Assembly (NCBI RefSeq): GCF_009801115.1
Contig: NZ_VTOL01000009.1
Span: forward strand, 252,618 to 316,617
Source of the DNA: Dyadobacter sp. 3J3
Lineage (GTDB): Bacteria > Bacteroidota > Bacteroidia > Cytophagales > Spirosomataceae
Length of the DNA: 64,000 nt
Direction of reading: 5' to 3'
Numbering within the stretch: the stretch's first letter is position 1; each line of letters opens with the position of its first letter. The notes under the pieces were generated by a model that did not search any database, had not been told where the DNA came from, and saw only the letters and a program-made list of their open reading frames with translations. This document shows positions 41,385-50,882 of the stretch, one piece after another. The position numbers were made by a program, and so were the translations under genes.

Positions 41385-42407
41385 ATGAGTAAAAAACTTT
41401 CCATACGGGATATCGGAAGAGAATTAGGAATATCGATCACGACAGTTTCTTTTATTCTGAACGGTAAGGCCAAGGAAAAAAGAATTAGTGAAGCGCTTAC
41501 AGAAAAGGTTTTGAAGTTTGTCGAAGAGGTAAATTTCAAACCTAATATGATGGCTCAGGGATTGCGGACCGGCAAATCGAAAATCATTTGCCTGATGGTT
41601 GAAGATATTTCAAATAACTTACTTTTTGCCCAGGTTGCAAGATTGATCGAAGAAGAAGCGCATAGCCAGGGCTACCGGATCATTTATTGCAGTACCGACA
41701 ACAAGACAGAAAAAGCTTTGGAACTCATCCGGCTTTTCCGCGACAGATCAATCGATGGCTATATTATCACACCTCCCGAAGGCATTGAAAATGAAATACA
41801 ATTACTCATCAATGAAGAAATCCCTGTCGTTTTAATTGACAGAAATCTACCAAAATTAAAATGCAATTATGTCGGGATCGAAAATCTGGACAGCACTTGT
41901 TTGGCGATTAATCATTTGATTAAAAACGGTTTTAAAAATATTGCTTTTGTAACGATTAATTCAGATCAGACTCAAATGGCGGATCGGTTGGCTGGTTATG
42001 AAAAGGCCGTAATCGATTCCGGTCTCAAAACCTTTGTCAAAAAACTAAATTTCTACGATACGTCCGAAAATAATGTCAGCGAGATCGCTTCTTTTTTAGA
42101 TACAAATAAAGAAATTGACGCCATCTTCTTTTCTACCAACTATATCGGTGTCTGGGGTTTACAGGCGATCAAAAGACAGCATCTAAATATCCCGAACGAT
42201 ATTGGCGTTGTTTCTTTTGATGATCATGATCTTTTTAGATTTTACAGTCCGTCTATCACCGTTGTGGCACAGCCGGTCCCTGAACTTTCCAACCAGATTA
42301 TCAGGCTTATGCTGAACGCTTTAAAAGAAAATGATACCACTATTCATGAAATTATTCTTCCCGCAGAACTGATTATCAGGGATTCTTCAACAAAAACTGC
42401 TTCTTAA
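41385..42407 (+). CDS. LacI-family transcriptional regulator
   Basis: 340 residues. The N-terminal helix-turn-helix (LSIRDIGRELGISITTVSFILNGKAKEKRISEALTEKV, about 4-41) and hinge helix lead to a periplasmic-binding-like core: KSKIICLMVEDISNNLLFAQV, IDGYIITPPEG, IPVVLIDRNLP, DAIFFSTNYIGVWGLQAIK, IGVVSFDDHD. Such regulators are usually released from DNA by a sugar. It lies between GH92 and the DUF1080-cytochrome operon, and nearly identical CG-centred palindromes stand before both units. The inferred inducer is a mannose- or keto-sugar-related compound. Start at the ATG that gives the canonical N-terminus. Confidence 0.93.
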   Translation: MSKKLSIRDIGRELGISITTVSFILNGKAKEKRISEALTEKVLKFVEEVNFKPNMMAQGLRTGKSKIICLMVEDISNNLLFAQVARLIEEEAHSQGYRIIYCSTDNKTEKALELIRLFRDRSIDGYIITPPEGIENEIQLLINEEIPVVLIDRNLPKLKCNYVGIENLDSTCLAINHLIKNGFKNIAFVTINSDQTQMADRLAGYEKAVIDSGLKTFVKKLNFYDTSENNVSEIASFLDTNKEIDAIFFSTNYIGVWGLQAIKRQHLNIPNDIGVVSFDDHDLFRFYSPSITVVAQPVPELSNQIIRLMLNALKENDTTIHEIILPAELIIRDSSTKTAS

Positions 42408-42475
42408 AATTCTTACCCCTAAAATGAAATTTTACAACTTGCTATTGAAAAATTATTAATATCTGAGTAAGTTTG

Positions 42476-42489
42476 CTAAACCGATTTAG
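42476..42489. promoter_or_regulatory. Candidate LacI-family operator upstream of the 42832 operon
   Basis: CTAAACCGATTTAG has symmetric CTAAA/TTTAG arms around a central CG. It matches the palindrome before GH92 closely. It lies 69 bases after the lacI-type stop and 343 bases before the DUF1080 start, in an otherwise gene-free 424-base gap. Confidence 0.6.
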
Positions 42490-42831
42490 TGTTGAAATAC
42501 AAATCGCACACCAAATTCTCCTGAAAAGATTGACAAAAATCATCCAGATATAATTATTCCTAACGTTTAGCTTTTTCCGGCAGATCCAACCGCGGTTCAT
42601 TCCAAAAACTGCAAGTTGGATCTGTAAATGTTCAGACTAGTCGTATTTTGAATTTAAGAAGTATTAAGATTGATAATTATTCAACCTGAAATTTTCCTTA
42701 TGCATTATGAAATAGTGTGTTAAAATGGCAAGGAAATGTTTTCTCAGCAGAAAAGAAATGTGATTTTCCCAATTCTTATATCGTAATTTGTACCTCTTTT
42801 TATCTATAAACCTATTAAGCTTACTTTTTGT

Positions 42832-44682
42832 ATGTTTAAACCTAACAGTTTCTTTTTACAATTTATCGCCTGGGGTCTGGGAGTGATAGCCGTGCAATCC
42901 GCTTTTGCACAGGAGGCTATTCCTCTGAACGACCTGAGCGCATTTACGAACAAAGCCGGCAATTGGAAAATTGTAGGTGACGCCTCTGTTGATATTTCCA
43001 AAGTCAATGTATTGAATACCAAACCTGGCAAAGGAGTTTTAGCCTCTCTTCATGAAAAAGGAAAATATGGCCAGGAATATGAATTGATATCAAATTTCAA
43101 ACACGGAGATTTAGATATTGAAATGGATTTTATGCTGACAAAAGAATCTAACTCAGGTATTTATCTGCAAGGCAATTATGAAGTTCAGCTTTTTGATAGC
43201 TGGGGTAAAAAAACTGCCAAATATAACGACAACGGCGGAATTTACGAACGCTGGAATGATTCAAAACCAGAAGGCGAAAAAGGTTACGAAGGATATGCGC
43301 CTCGTTTTAATGTAGCGAAAGCTCCTGGTTTGTGGCAAAATATTAAAATTTCTTACCAGGCTCCGCGTTTCGATGCCGCCGGAAAGAAAATTTCAAACGC
43401 TGTATTCCTGAAAATTATTTTGAACGGCGTTCTTATCCATGAAAACGTAGCAGTGAGCGGCCCGACACGTGGTTCTCTTACAGCCGAAGATGTTCCGATG
43501 GGCCCTATCCGTATTCAGGGTGACCACGGCTCACTGGCGATCAAAAATATTGTGATCAATAATTTTGACAAAAAGCCGGGAACGTTATCAGACCTGTCTT
43601 ACAAAACTTATTACGGAAATCTGTCTGACAAAGAAGATTTATCAAAACAAAAAGTAGCTGAATCAGGAAAGACAGACGCGCTTACCTGGGAGATTTTGAA
43701 AGAAGCGAACAACTACTCTTTTGTTTATAACGGAAAATATAACGCACCAACTGCTGGTGAATATAATTTCAGATTGCAAGCTGCGGGAAATTCTTACCTG
43801 AAAATTGACGGCAAAGATGTTCTTCCTTTGGAATCAAAAGATAACAACAGCTTCCGCCAGGCAAAAACTACGCTGACTGCCGGCGATCATAACATTGAGC
43901 TTTTTAACAACAAAACAGAAGGCTGGATGAAACCGGTCCTTGGTCTTTGGGTTTCTGGTCCTGGTTTCAGAGAAACTTCTTTGAATACTTTGAGCTCTGG
44001 CGCAACAGGCGGTGGCGTGGATCCAATTCTTGTTACAGCTCCTACCAATACGGTTATGCGTAGTTTCATGGATTTCAAAAAAACGCCGACTTCGAAAAAT
44101 ACTCGTATCGTACATGCAGTTTCGGTAGGAAGTCCTTCAAACCTACATTATACATATGACCTTGAAAAAGGCGCAGTTTTACAGGTTTGGCGTGGAGAAT
44201 TTCTTGATGCAACGCCGATGTGGCATGATCGTGGAGATGGATCTTCCCGTCCACGTGGCAGCGTTACGCTTTTAGGAAATGATATGCTGCTTGGAAAAAT
44301 CAACGGACAATCTGCCTGGGTTGCGGATACTACCGGAAGCGGCTACCGTCCAAAAGGATATTCACTGGATGACACAGATGCGCCTACCTTCAACTACATC
44401 GCATTTGGTTCTCCGGTTTCTGACCATCTTTCAGTTGTAAACAACCAATATTTCGAACGCGAAGTAAAAGTTGCCAATCCCGTAAAAGATCTTGTAGCGA
44501 AATTGGCAGAAGGCACTTCAATCGAAAAAGTTTCAGAAGGACTTTATGCGGTTAACAACAAATCGTACTTTATCCAGATTACCGACAAAACGGTGAAACC
44601 TGAGATCAGAACTGTCAATGGAAACCAGGAGCTGATCGTTCCGGTGAAAAATGGTGATCTGAAATATGCCATATTATTCTAA
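42832..44682 (+). CDS. Secreted DUF1080 protein with PA14-like module
   Basis: 616 residues. A signal peptide (about 1-26, ending SAFAQ) is followed by a DUF1080 jelly-roll (about 30-245: LNDLSAFTNKAGNWKIVGD, GDLDIEMDFMLTKESNSGIYLQGNYEVQLFDSWG, MGPIRIQGDHGSLAIKNI). Next is a PA14-like module (about 255-390: YKTYYGNL, NGKYNAPTAGEYNFRLQAAGNSYLKIDGK) that may bind carbohydrate, then a C-terminal region of unknown fold (about 395-616). It probably acts on oxidised sugars or polysaccharides outside the inner membrane. It forms an operon with the cytochrome c protein 35 bases downstream, and a LacI-type operator lies upstream. Confidence 0.87.
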   Translation: MFKPNSFFLQFIAWGLGVIAVQSAFAQEAIPLNDLSAFTNKAGNWKIVGDASVDISKVNVLNTKPGKGVLASLHEKGKYGQEYELISNFKHGDLDIEMDFMLTKESNSGIYLQGNYEVQLFDSWGKKTAKYNDNGGIYERWNDSKPEGEKGYEGYAPRFNVAKAPGLWQNIKISYQAPRFDAAGKKISNAVFLKIILNGVLIHENVAVSGPTRGSLTAEDVPMGPIRIQGDHGSLAIKNIVINNFDKKPGTLSDLSYKTYYGNLSDKEDLSKQKVAESGKTDALTWEILKEANNYSFVYNGKYNAPTAGEYNFRLQAAGNSYLKIDGKDVLPLESKDNNSFRQAKTTLTAGDHNIELFNNKTEGWMKPVLGLWVSGPGFRETSLNTLSSGATGGGVDPILVTAPTNTVMRSFMDFKKTPTSKNTRIVHAVSVGSPSNLHYTYDLEKGAVLQVWRGEFLDATPMWHDRGDGSSRPRGSVTLLGNDMLLGKINGQSAWVADTTGSGYRPKGYSLDDTDAPTFNYIAFGSPVSDHLSVVNNQYFEREVKVANPVKDLVAKLAEGTSIEKVSEGLYAVNNKSYFIQITDKTVKPEIRTVNGNQELIVPVKNGDLKYAILF

Positions 44683-44717
44683 ATCAAAGTAATCAAAGCT
44701 ATAAGCTGATAATAACG

Positions 44718-46661
44718 ATGAAAAAAATTGCTCAAATAGCATTAATCATTTTGGCGGCTCTACCGATGGTAAAAGCTCAGGAATCGCCGAAAGAGGAAGA
44801 TTTTTACAAGATCATTACGCCGCCGATTCCTGAGGGAATTGTTTTGGAAGTGGGTGGTTTGACAACTTTACCAAACGGATCTTTGGGGATTTCAACACGC
44901 CGCGGAGACGTTTGGATCGTGGATAACCCAACGAGCCGCACGCCATATTTCAGAAAATTCGCAACAGGTCTTCACGAAATTCTTGGGCTTGCTTACAAAG
45001 ACGGCGTTTTGTATTGTGCACAACGTGGTGAGTTGACAAAGTTGATCGACAAAAATGGTGATGGAAAAGCAGATGTTTACGAAACCTTTTACGCCTGGCC
45101 ATTGTCTGGTCACTACCATGAGTATTCTTTCGGCCCGAAAGTGGCACCGGACGGAAGCTTTTTCGTAAGTGGAAACGTAGCCTTTGGTGACGAAGAATGG
45201 TGGAGAGGCGAAAGCCGTGTTCCGGGCCGTGGATGGATTTTCCGCATCACACCGGATGGAAAGTTTGAGCCTTACGCAACAGGTGTTCGCTCACCTGCCG
45301 GTATCAGTATGTTGGCTGGCGAGCTTTGGTATACCGACAACCAGGGTGACTGGATGGGTACAGGTGGAGTTTTCCCTGTGAAAAAAGGTGGATTTATGGG
45401 ACATCCAGCTGGTTTAAAATGGGCTGAATTACCAAATTCTCCTGTTAAACTTACCGAAAAACAATTCTTCGCAGAACGCGATAACCGTAAAGAAAGAGAT
45501 TCAAACGACCGTGCGATCAAACCTGAAAACACGAGAAAAGAAGAACCTCAGTTTTTATATCAATTGAAAGAAAAATACCCGATGGTTCAGCTTCCGGCTG
45601 TTTGGCTTCCTTATGGTGTTCACGGAGTTTCGACTTCTGAATTGATCATGGATGAAACAAAAGGTGGTTTCGGTCCATTTACAGGTCAGGTTTTTGTTGG
45701 TGACCAGGGACAAAGTAATATCATGCGTCTGGTACTTGAAAAAGTAAAAGGTGAATATCAGGGTGCTTCAATCGGTTTCCGCAGTGGATTCCAGTCGGGT
45801 GTTTTACGTATGGCTTTTGATAAAGATGGTTCTATGTTCGTGGGTGAAACAAACCGTGGATGGGGTTCAGCAGGTGATGCCAACCAAGGCTTGCAACGTT
45901 TGGTTTGGAATGGTAAAATGCCATTTGAAATGTATACTGTAAAGGCGCAGCCAGACGGTTTTGAAATTGAATTCACTATGCCGGTTGACCGTAAATCTGC
46001 GGAAGATCTTGATTCTTACAAAGTGAGCAGCTATTTGTACAAACACTATCCTGTATACGGAAGTCCTCCGATCAATACGGAAGAAGTGAATGTAAAGGGT
46101 GTGAAAGTATCTGAAGATGGTAAAAAAGTAAGAATTGTTCTGGATGGAATGCGTCAGTATTACGTACATAAAATTCAGCTTGAAGGCGTACGCGCTGCCG
46201 GAAATTACTGGTCACTTGTTCACCCGGATGCATATTATACATTGAACAATATTCCTGATGGCGAGAAATTAAAATCTGCTGATTTGAAAACATCAAGATC
46301 AGGAAATGTAAAAGCAACAGAAGCTGCACCGGTGAAGGAGCATATCTCTCCGGATGGAAAAGGAAAAGCTGCACCGGCAAAAACAGCCTCAGCTTCAAAA
46401 GCACCAACCTGGGAAGAAGTAAAACCATTGCTTACTAAAAATACATGCCTGGCTTGTCATGCAACAGATAAAAAAGTAGTTGGTCCTGCTTATGTTGATG
46501 TAGCGAAACGTAAATATACAAACCAGCAAATCGTTGATTTGATCTACGCTCCAAAACCAGAAAACTGGCCTGATTTTGCAACGCCAATGGCTCCAATGCC
46601 GCAAGTTCCAAAAGGAGATGCCATGAAAATTGCTGCCTGGATTAACTCTTTGGCAAAATAA
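44718..46661 (+). CDS. Beta-propeller/cytochrome c protein (sorbosone/PQQ-dehydrogenase-like)
   Basis: 647 residues. A signal peptide (about 1-20, MKKIAQIALIILAALPMVKAQ) is followed by a six-bladed propeller (about 30-400) of the PQQ-dependent sugar-dehydrogenase-like class: GLTTLPNGSLGISTRRGDVWIVDN, GLAYKDGVLYCAQRGELTKL, and DNQGDWMGTGG. There is an Ig-like stretch (about 400-505), then a low-complexity linker rich in Lys/Ala and a cytochrome c domain with TCLACHA (Cys577, Cys580, His581) and a likely Met ligand (TPMAPMP). It probably oxidises a sugar and passes electrons to haem. It lies 35 bases after the DUF1080 gene in the same operon. Confidence 0.88.
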   Translation: MKKIAQIALIILAALPMVKAQESPKEEDFYKIITPPIPEGIVLEVGGLTTLPNGSLGISTRRGDVWIVDNPTSRTPYFRKFATGLHEILGLAYKDGVLYCAQRGELTKLIDKNGDGKADVYETFYAWPLSGHYHEYSFGPKVAPDGSFFVSGNVAFGDEEWWRGESRVPGRGWIFRITPDGKFEPYATGVRSPAGISMLAGELWYTDNQGDWMGTGGVFPVKKGGFMGHPAGLKWAELPNSPVKLTEKQFFAERDNRKERDSNDRAIKPENTRKEEPQFLYQLKEKYPMVQLPAVWLPYGVHGVSTSELIMDETKGGFGPFTGQVFVGDQGQSNIMRLVLEKVKGEYQGASIGFRSGFQSGVLRMAFDKDGSMFVGETNRGWGSAGDANQGLQRLVWNGKMPFEMYTVKAQPDGFEIEFTMPVDRKSAEDLDSYKVSSYLYKHYPVYGSPPINTEEVNVKGVKVSEDGKKVRIVLDGMRQYYVHKIQLEGVRAAGNYWSLVHPDAYYTLNNIPDGEKLKSADLKTSRSGNVKATEAAPVKEHISPDGKGKAAPAKTASASKAPTWEEVKPLLTKNTCLACHATDKKVVGPAYVDVAKRKYTNQQIVDLIYAPKPENWPDFATPMAPMPQVPKGDAMKIAAWINSLAK

Positions 46662-46682
46662 CAATTCTGAATATATTGCTGG

Positions 46683-46718
46683 CAGGTCACTTCTTCATTG
46701 AGGTGGCCTGTTTTTTTT
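46683..46718 (+). terminator. Terminator of the DUF1080-cytochrome operon
   Basis: An 8-bp stem (46683-46690 with 46703-46710, one G-U pair), 12-base loop and T8 tail, 21 bases after the stop. Confidence 0.8.
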
Positions 46719-46829
46719 GATATAAACAAAAAACTTCATTCTAATAATCTAGGGTAAATGCATTCTTTGAAAAACTAAACGTTTTTTTCGCAAAATTGCG
46801 TTAATAATCAATACCATAGTCAATTTATA

Positions 46830-49397
46830 ATGTCTTCAAAAAGAAACAGAGCATTTACAAAGTCTGTAAAAGGCAAAGTGCTGCTAGGATTTTTCGTGGC
46901 TGCCATTGCGTTGGGATCTTCATGGATTGTCAGTAAAATCGCTTTTGAGAATATGCTTGAAAAACTGGAAATCCTTTCCACGCCAAGCGAAAAATTACGC
47001 ATCGTCAATAAAGTTTTTAAGGATATTCTTTTACTGGACCAATTACAAAATGCACGACCCCTTCCCGAAAAAGAAGATTCTATCAGACAGCAATTTCTAA
47101 ATCAGTCCGCGGAGCTCATCAGTACGCTGGATACATTGAGTTTCTTCTGCCGTGACACGCCATTACAAGTCATAAGGATAGACTCTATGAAAAGCATTCT
47201 CATTGCCAGGGATAGTATTTATAGTGACTATGTCAGAGTTCGATCCAAACTTGTAAATAACGAAGCACTTTCGGAAGAAGTACACAGTATTTCCGGGCTT
47301 ATAACTACCAAAAAACGGAAGAAACCTGATAGCACAGTAATCACTACCGAAAGAAGAACCACAACAACCACAGTATACACAGAGCCTGTTGCTCCTGCTA
47401 ACCCGGCAGAAGGTAAAAAAGGGTTTTTCAACCGGGTTTTTGGTAATAAAAAAGTCAAAACTGCTCCGCCGGTCGCTATGCCAAAAGTGGTCAGAAAAGA
47501 GGAAGTTACATCACATATTGATACGCTCACCGTTGCACGGGCAGACAGTACATTTGAACAAGTTGGCGTTGCGGTGCAAGCTATTGAAAAATCGCAGCGC
47601 GCGCGAACAGACCGTTTTGTGAATCGTGAACATGAATTAACTACCGCGGGAAATGCATTAGTAAGTCAATTGCGCAATGTAATGCAGGAGGTTGAAGGTG
47701 AGATCGTCCGGCAGGCAAGTACAGATGGCCTGCAAACCCAAAATATGGTAGGAGAAAGTATAAACCAGATCGAATACATTATGATCGGCTTTTTCTTTCT
47801 TACCGCTTTACTGGCTTATTTTATTTTTACAGATATTACCCGAAGCAGCAAATATCGATATGCATTGGAAGAGGCAAAAGAAGAAGCTGAGTACCACAGT
47901 ATGGCCAAACAGCGCTTTTTGTCAAACATGAGCCATGAAATAAGAACTCCGCTGCAATCCATTATCGGTTATACGGAAGCGTTGAAAAAAGAGGAAAAAC
48001 CGAAAAAGGAAGATCTCGAAACGCTTCATTCTGCATCCGAACATTTGTTGTACCTGGTAAATGAAGTGCTGGATTACAGCCGTATTATTTCGGATCAGTT
48101 TACATTTGAGGAACGTACTTTTGCGATCACTCCGCTACTCAACGAGGTTGTGAAAATGTTGCGCCCCACAGCCACTGCCAAATCATTGGTTTTGTCTTTG
48201 GAAAATACACTAGGTGTCGATGTATATTTAAAAGGAGATCCGTTCCGGCTTCGTCAGATCTTATACAATTTGCTGACAAACGCGATCAAATTTACTGAAA
48301 TAGGTCAGGTGACTTTAAGTGTGACGCATACCGAAATAAAAAATAATGTTGCTATAAAATTTGAAGTCGAAGATACCGGAATTGGATTATCAAAGGAGCA
48401 GACTAATCGTGTTTTCAATCAGTTTGAACAGGCCGATCCTTCCATTGCACGCCGTTTTGGAGGAACCGGTTTGGGATTGAGTATTGTAAAAGCGTTAGTA
48501 GACGCCATGGGTGGAACCATTGAAGTAAACAGTACTTTGAACAAGGGAACCACTTTTACAGTTAATGCAGATTTCCCCAAAGGCGAAACCCCTACCGGAA
48601 TCACCGACAAATCACTGGAAAAAACATACAATATAACTGACAAAGTCTGGCTTGTTGATGACGATGCTTTTATTTTGAAATGGTGCGCTTCGGTTTTGGA
48701 AACACATCATGTTGCACACGAGTGTTTTACATCTGCTGAGGAAGTGCTGGCAAGAGAATGGGATGAAGATGTAACCGTGGTGCTTACGGATATGCGTATG
48801 CCAGGCCTGAATGGTGCGGAACTATGCCAGCGTTTAAGAAAAGTAGCTTCCAAAACGGTAAAGATCTATGTTTTGACCGCTCAGGCCTTGCCTGAAGAAC
48901 AAAGCCAACTACTGAAAATGGGATTTGACGGAATTTTAATGAAGCCCTTCCATGCTAATGAAATCCTGGATTTGTTACAGGCGAATTCAAATAATCAGCC
49001 TGCACAAATTCCTATCAGTCCAGCAAGTATTCAAAACGCTGAAAAATTGTCCTATGCACCTGATTTCAGTGTATTGGAAGAAATGACTTTTGGGGATGAA
49101 ATATTAATGAAAGAAATTCTCGAACAATTTGTTAACGATACCCGAAATGATTTGTTGGAATTAAAAGATTCGATTTCGAAGAATAATATTGAAAATGTTA
49201 CCGCCACAGCGCACCGTTTATCAGGACGGATTGGACAAATTGGAGCACGGGAAATCTCAGTCCAATTCAGGAAAATCGAAATCTCATTGAGAGAAAACCC
49301 TGAAAGCATTACAGCTTCTGAACTGTATGAAACAGTTGCAGAAGCTGATCTGTTAATGGAACAAATTGACGGAAAAATCCTTTCCTATTCAATATGA
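46830..49397 (+). CDS. Hybrid histidine kinase with receiver and HPt domains
   Basis: 855 residues. Membrane helices at about 18-35 and 312-330 enclose a sensor region of about 270 residues with coiled coil and a basic KKGFFNRVFGNKK motif near 196. The kinase core has SNMSHEIRTPLQSIIGY with His369, N-box NLLTNAIKF and GGTGLGLSIVKALVDAMGG. A receiver (Asp654 in TDMRMP, MKPF lysine) and a C-terminal HPt domain (ATAHRLSG, His795) complete a phosphorelay. The NtrC-type regulator gene is convergent and overlaps its last 13 bases, so this kinase probably feeds that regulator. The kinase at 26186 has the same layout but lacks HPt. Confidence 0.93.
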   Translation: MSSKRNRAFTKSVKGKVLLGFFVAAIALGSSWIVSKIAFENMLEKLEILSTPSEKLRIVNKVFKDILLLDQLQNARPLPEKEDSIRQQFLNQSAELISTLDTLSFFCRDTPLQVIRIDSMKSILIARDSIYSDYVRVRSKLVNNEALSEEVHSISGLITTKKRKKPDSTVITTERRTTTTTVYTEPVAPANPAEGKKGFFNRVFGNKKVKTAPPVAMPKVVRKEEVTSHIDTLTVARADSTFEQVGVAVQAIEKSQRARTDRFVNREHELTTAGNALVSQLRNVMQEVEGEIVRQASTDGLQTQNMVGESINQIEYIMIGFFFLTALLAYFIFTDITRSSKYRYALEEAKEEAEYHSMAKQRFLSNMSHEIRTPLQSIIGYTEALKKEEKPKKEDLETLHSASEHLLYLVNEVLDYSRIISDQFTFEERTFAITPLLNEVVKMLRPTATAKSLVLSLENTLGVDVYLKGDPFRLRQILYNLLTNAIKFTEIGQVTLSVTHTEIKNNVAIKFEVEDTGIGLSKEQTNRVFNQFEQADPSIARRFGGTGLGLSIVKALVDAMGGTIEVNSTLNKGTTFTVNADFPKGETPTGITDKSLEKTYNITDKVWLVDDDAFILKWCASVLETHHVAHECFTSAEEVLAREWDEDVTVVLTDMRMPGLNGAELCQRLRKVASKTVKIYVLTAQALPEEQSQLLKMGFDGILMKPFHANEILDLLQANSNNQPAQIPISPASIQNAEKLSYAPDFSVLEEMTFGDEILMKEILEQFVNDTRNDLLELKDSISKNNIENVTATAHRLSGRIGQIGAREISVQFRKIEISLRENPESITASELYETVAEADLLMEQIDGKILSYSI

Positions 49398-50755
49398 TAC
49401 TTTTCAATTTTATAATAAAGCGTTTTGCGGTCAATATTAAGCAGCTTGGCTGCTTTACTTTTATTGTAACGAACGTCCTGCAAAACCTTTTCAATCATTT
49501 CCTTTTCATGGGTTTCCTGCAACAATTTCAGGTCTGAACCTCCCGGCAGTTTCACTGAGGCGGCAGGTATTGCTTCCATGGATGTGATCATTTCCTGTGG
49601 TAAAGCTTTCAGATCGGCGATTTCATCTTTTGACAAAAGTATAAGTCTTTTAATAACATTATTGAGCTCACGCAAATTGCCGGGCCAATCGTATTTCTGA
49701 AAAATACCCATTACCTCTTCGGATATCTCACGAACATTCCTCCCTAATTCTTCATTTGCTTTATCAACAAAATGCTGAATAAAAACAGCAAGATCCTCGC
49801 CTCTTTCCCGAAGTGCCGGTACCTGAATTTTAAATTCATTCAAACGATGATAAAGATCTTCCCTAAAATCCCCCGTCTGGGAAATCACCATTAAATCTTC
49901 ATTTGTAGCTGCAATTAAGCGCACATCAACCTTAACAGGATTTGTACTACCGATAGGCACCACAATTCTTTCCTGCAAAGCGCGCAGCAATTTTATCTGA
50001 ACGTCATAGCCGAGGTTTCCGATCTCATCCAAAAATAATGTACCACCATCAGCTGCTTCGAACTGGCCAATTTTATCTTGTAGTGCACCGGTAAAAGCAC
50101 CTTTTTTGTGCCCAAAAAGTTCACTGGCTGCAAGGTCTTTTGATAGAGAACCACAATCAATAGCGACAAACGGGCCATCGCTACGTTTGCTCAACCGGTG
50201 AATAGATTTTGCAACATGCTCCTTACCCGTCCCACTCTCACCCTGAATAATTACTGACATATCCGTTGGTGCTACCAGCCGGACGTACTCATAAAGCTGT
50301 TTTGATATCGCGCTGCTTCCTTCAATAAAATCAAGTGACTGTTTCTCTTGTTTTTTGGTTGTTTTTACTGAAACAGTTTCTTTTCTGTTAAGCGCTTCTT
50401 TCAACACCATCAACAATTCTTCGGGGTTGACAGGCTTGGTAATATAGTCAAATGCACCACTCTGCATGGCCGTAACTGCCGTCCTGATATCATTAAAGCT
50501 GGTCATGATCAGCGCTGGCGTTCTGTTACCTTCTTCTCTTAGTGCTTTTAAAAGATCAAGCGAATTTCCATCCGGCAGGCGATAATCCAGCATAAGCACT
50601 GCATACTCATTAGAAGTGCCGGAATTGGAACGTATAGCTTCTTTGGCTCCTGATATTGTTGAGCAAACCTTCACTTCATGGCCATGCTTGCCCAGAAAAT
50701 TACTTAGCAGTTTAGAGAATGTGGTATCGTCTTCAACAAGCAGCAAATGAGCCAT
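49385..50755 (-). CDS. Sigma-54-dependent response regulator (NtrC family)
   Basis: 456 residues. An N-terminal receiver has EDD at 8-10, Asp57 in MLDYRLPDG and a KP pair near 108. The AAA+ activator domain follows: Walker A GESGTGKE near 171, the sigma-54-contacting GAFTGA loop near 218-223, Walker B FLDEIGN, and an arginine finger region. A Fis-type HTH (SKAAKLLNIDRKTLYYKI, near 434-451) ends the protein. It activates sigma-54 promoters after phosphorylation. The kinase gene at 46830 is its likely partner; the two genes run tail to tail with 13 bases of overlap. No -24/-12 promoter was recognised nearby. Confidence 0.95.
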   Translation of the reverse strand: MAHLLLVEDDTTFSKLLSNFLGKHGHEVKVCSTISGAKEAIRSNSGTSNEYAVLMLDYRLPDGNSLDLLKALREEGNRTPALIMTSFNDIRTAVTAMQSGAFDYITKPVNPEELLMVLKEALNRKETVSVKTTKKQEKQSLDFIEGSSAISKQLYEYVRLVAPTDMSVIIQGESGTGKEHVAKSIHRLSKRSDGPFVAIDCGSLSKDLAASELFGHKKGAFTGALQDKIGQFEAADGGTLFLDEIGNLGYDVQIKLLRALQERIVVPIGSTNPVKVDVRLIAATNEDLMVISQTGDFREDLYHRLNEFKIQVPALRERGEDLAVFIQHFVDKANEELGRNVREISEEVMGIFQKYDWPGNLRELNNVIKRLILLSKDEIADLKALPQEMITSMEAIPAASVKLPGGSDLKLLQETHEKEMIEKVLQDVRYNKSKAAKLLNIDRKTLYYKIEKYHIE

Positions 50756-50829
50756 AAGGCAGAATGGATTAAATAGTAAAAAATTTCTTTAAGTAACGAT
50801 TTACAGAAATGCAAAATTGCAAAAATAAA

Positions 50830-50864
50830 CGCCAAAAAGCCGGAGAATGTGCGGCTTTTTGGCG
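50830..50864 (-). terminator. Terminator of the PepSY-like gene
   Basis: A perfect 13-bp stem (50830-50842 with 50852-50864) with 9-base loop is followed by a T-rich run on the reverse strand, just after the stop of the PepSY-like gene and before the NtrC-type gene. Confidence 0.88.
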
Positions 50865-50882
50865 TTTTCTTTCTTAAAACGT

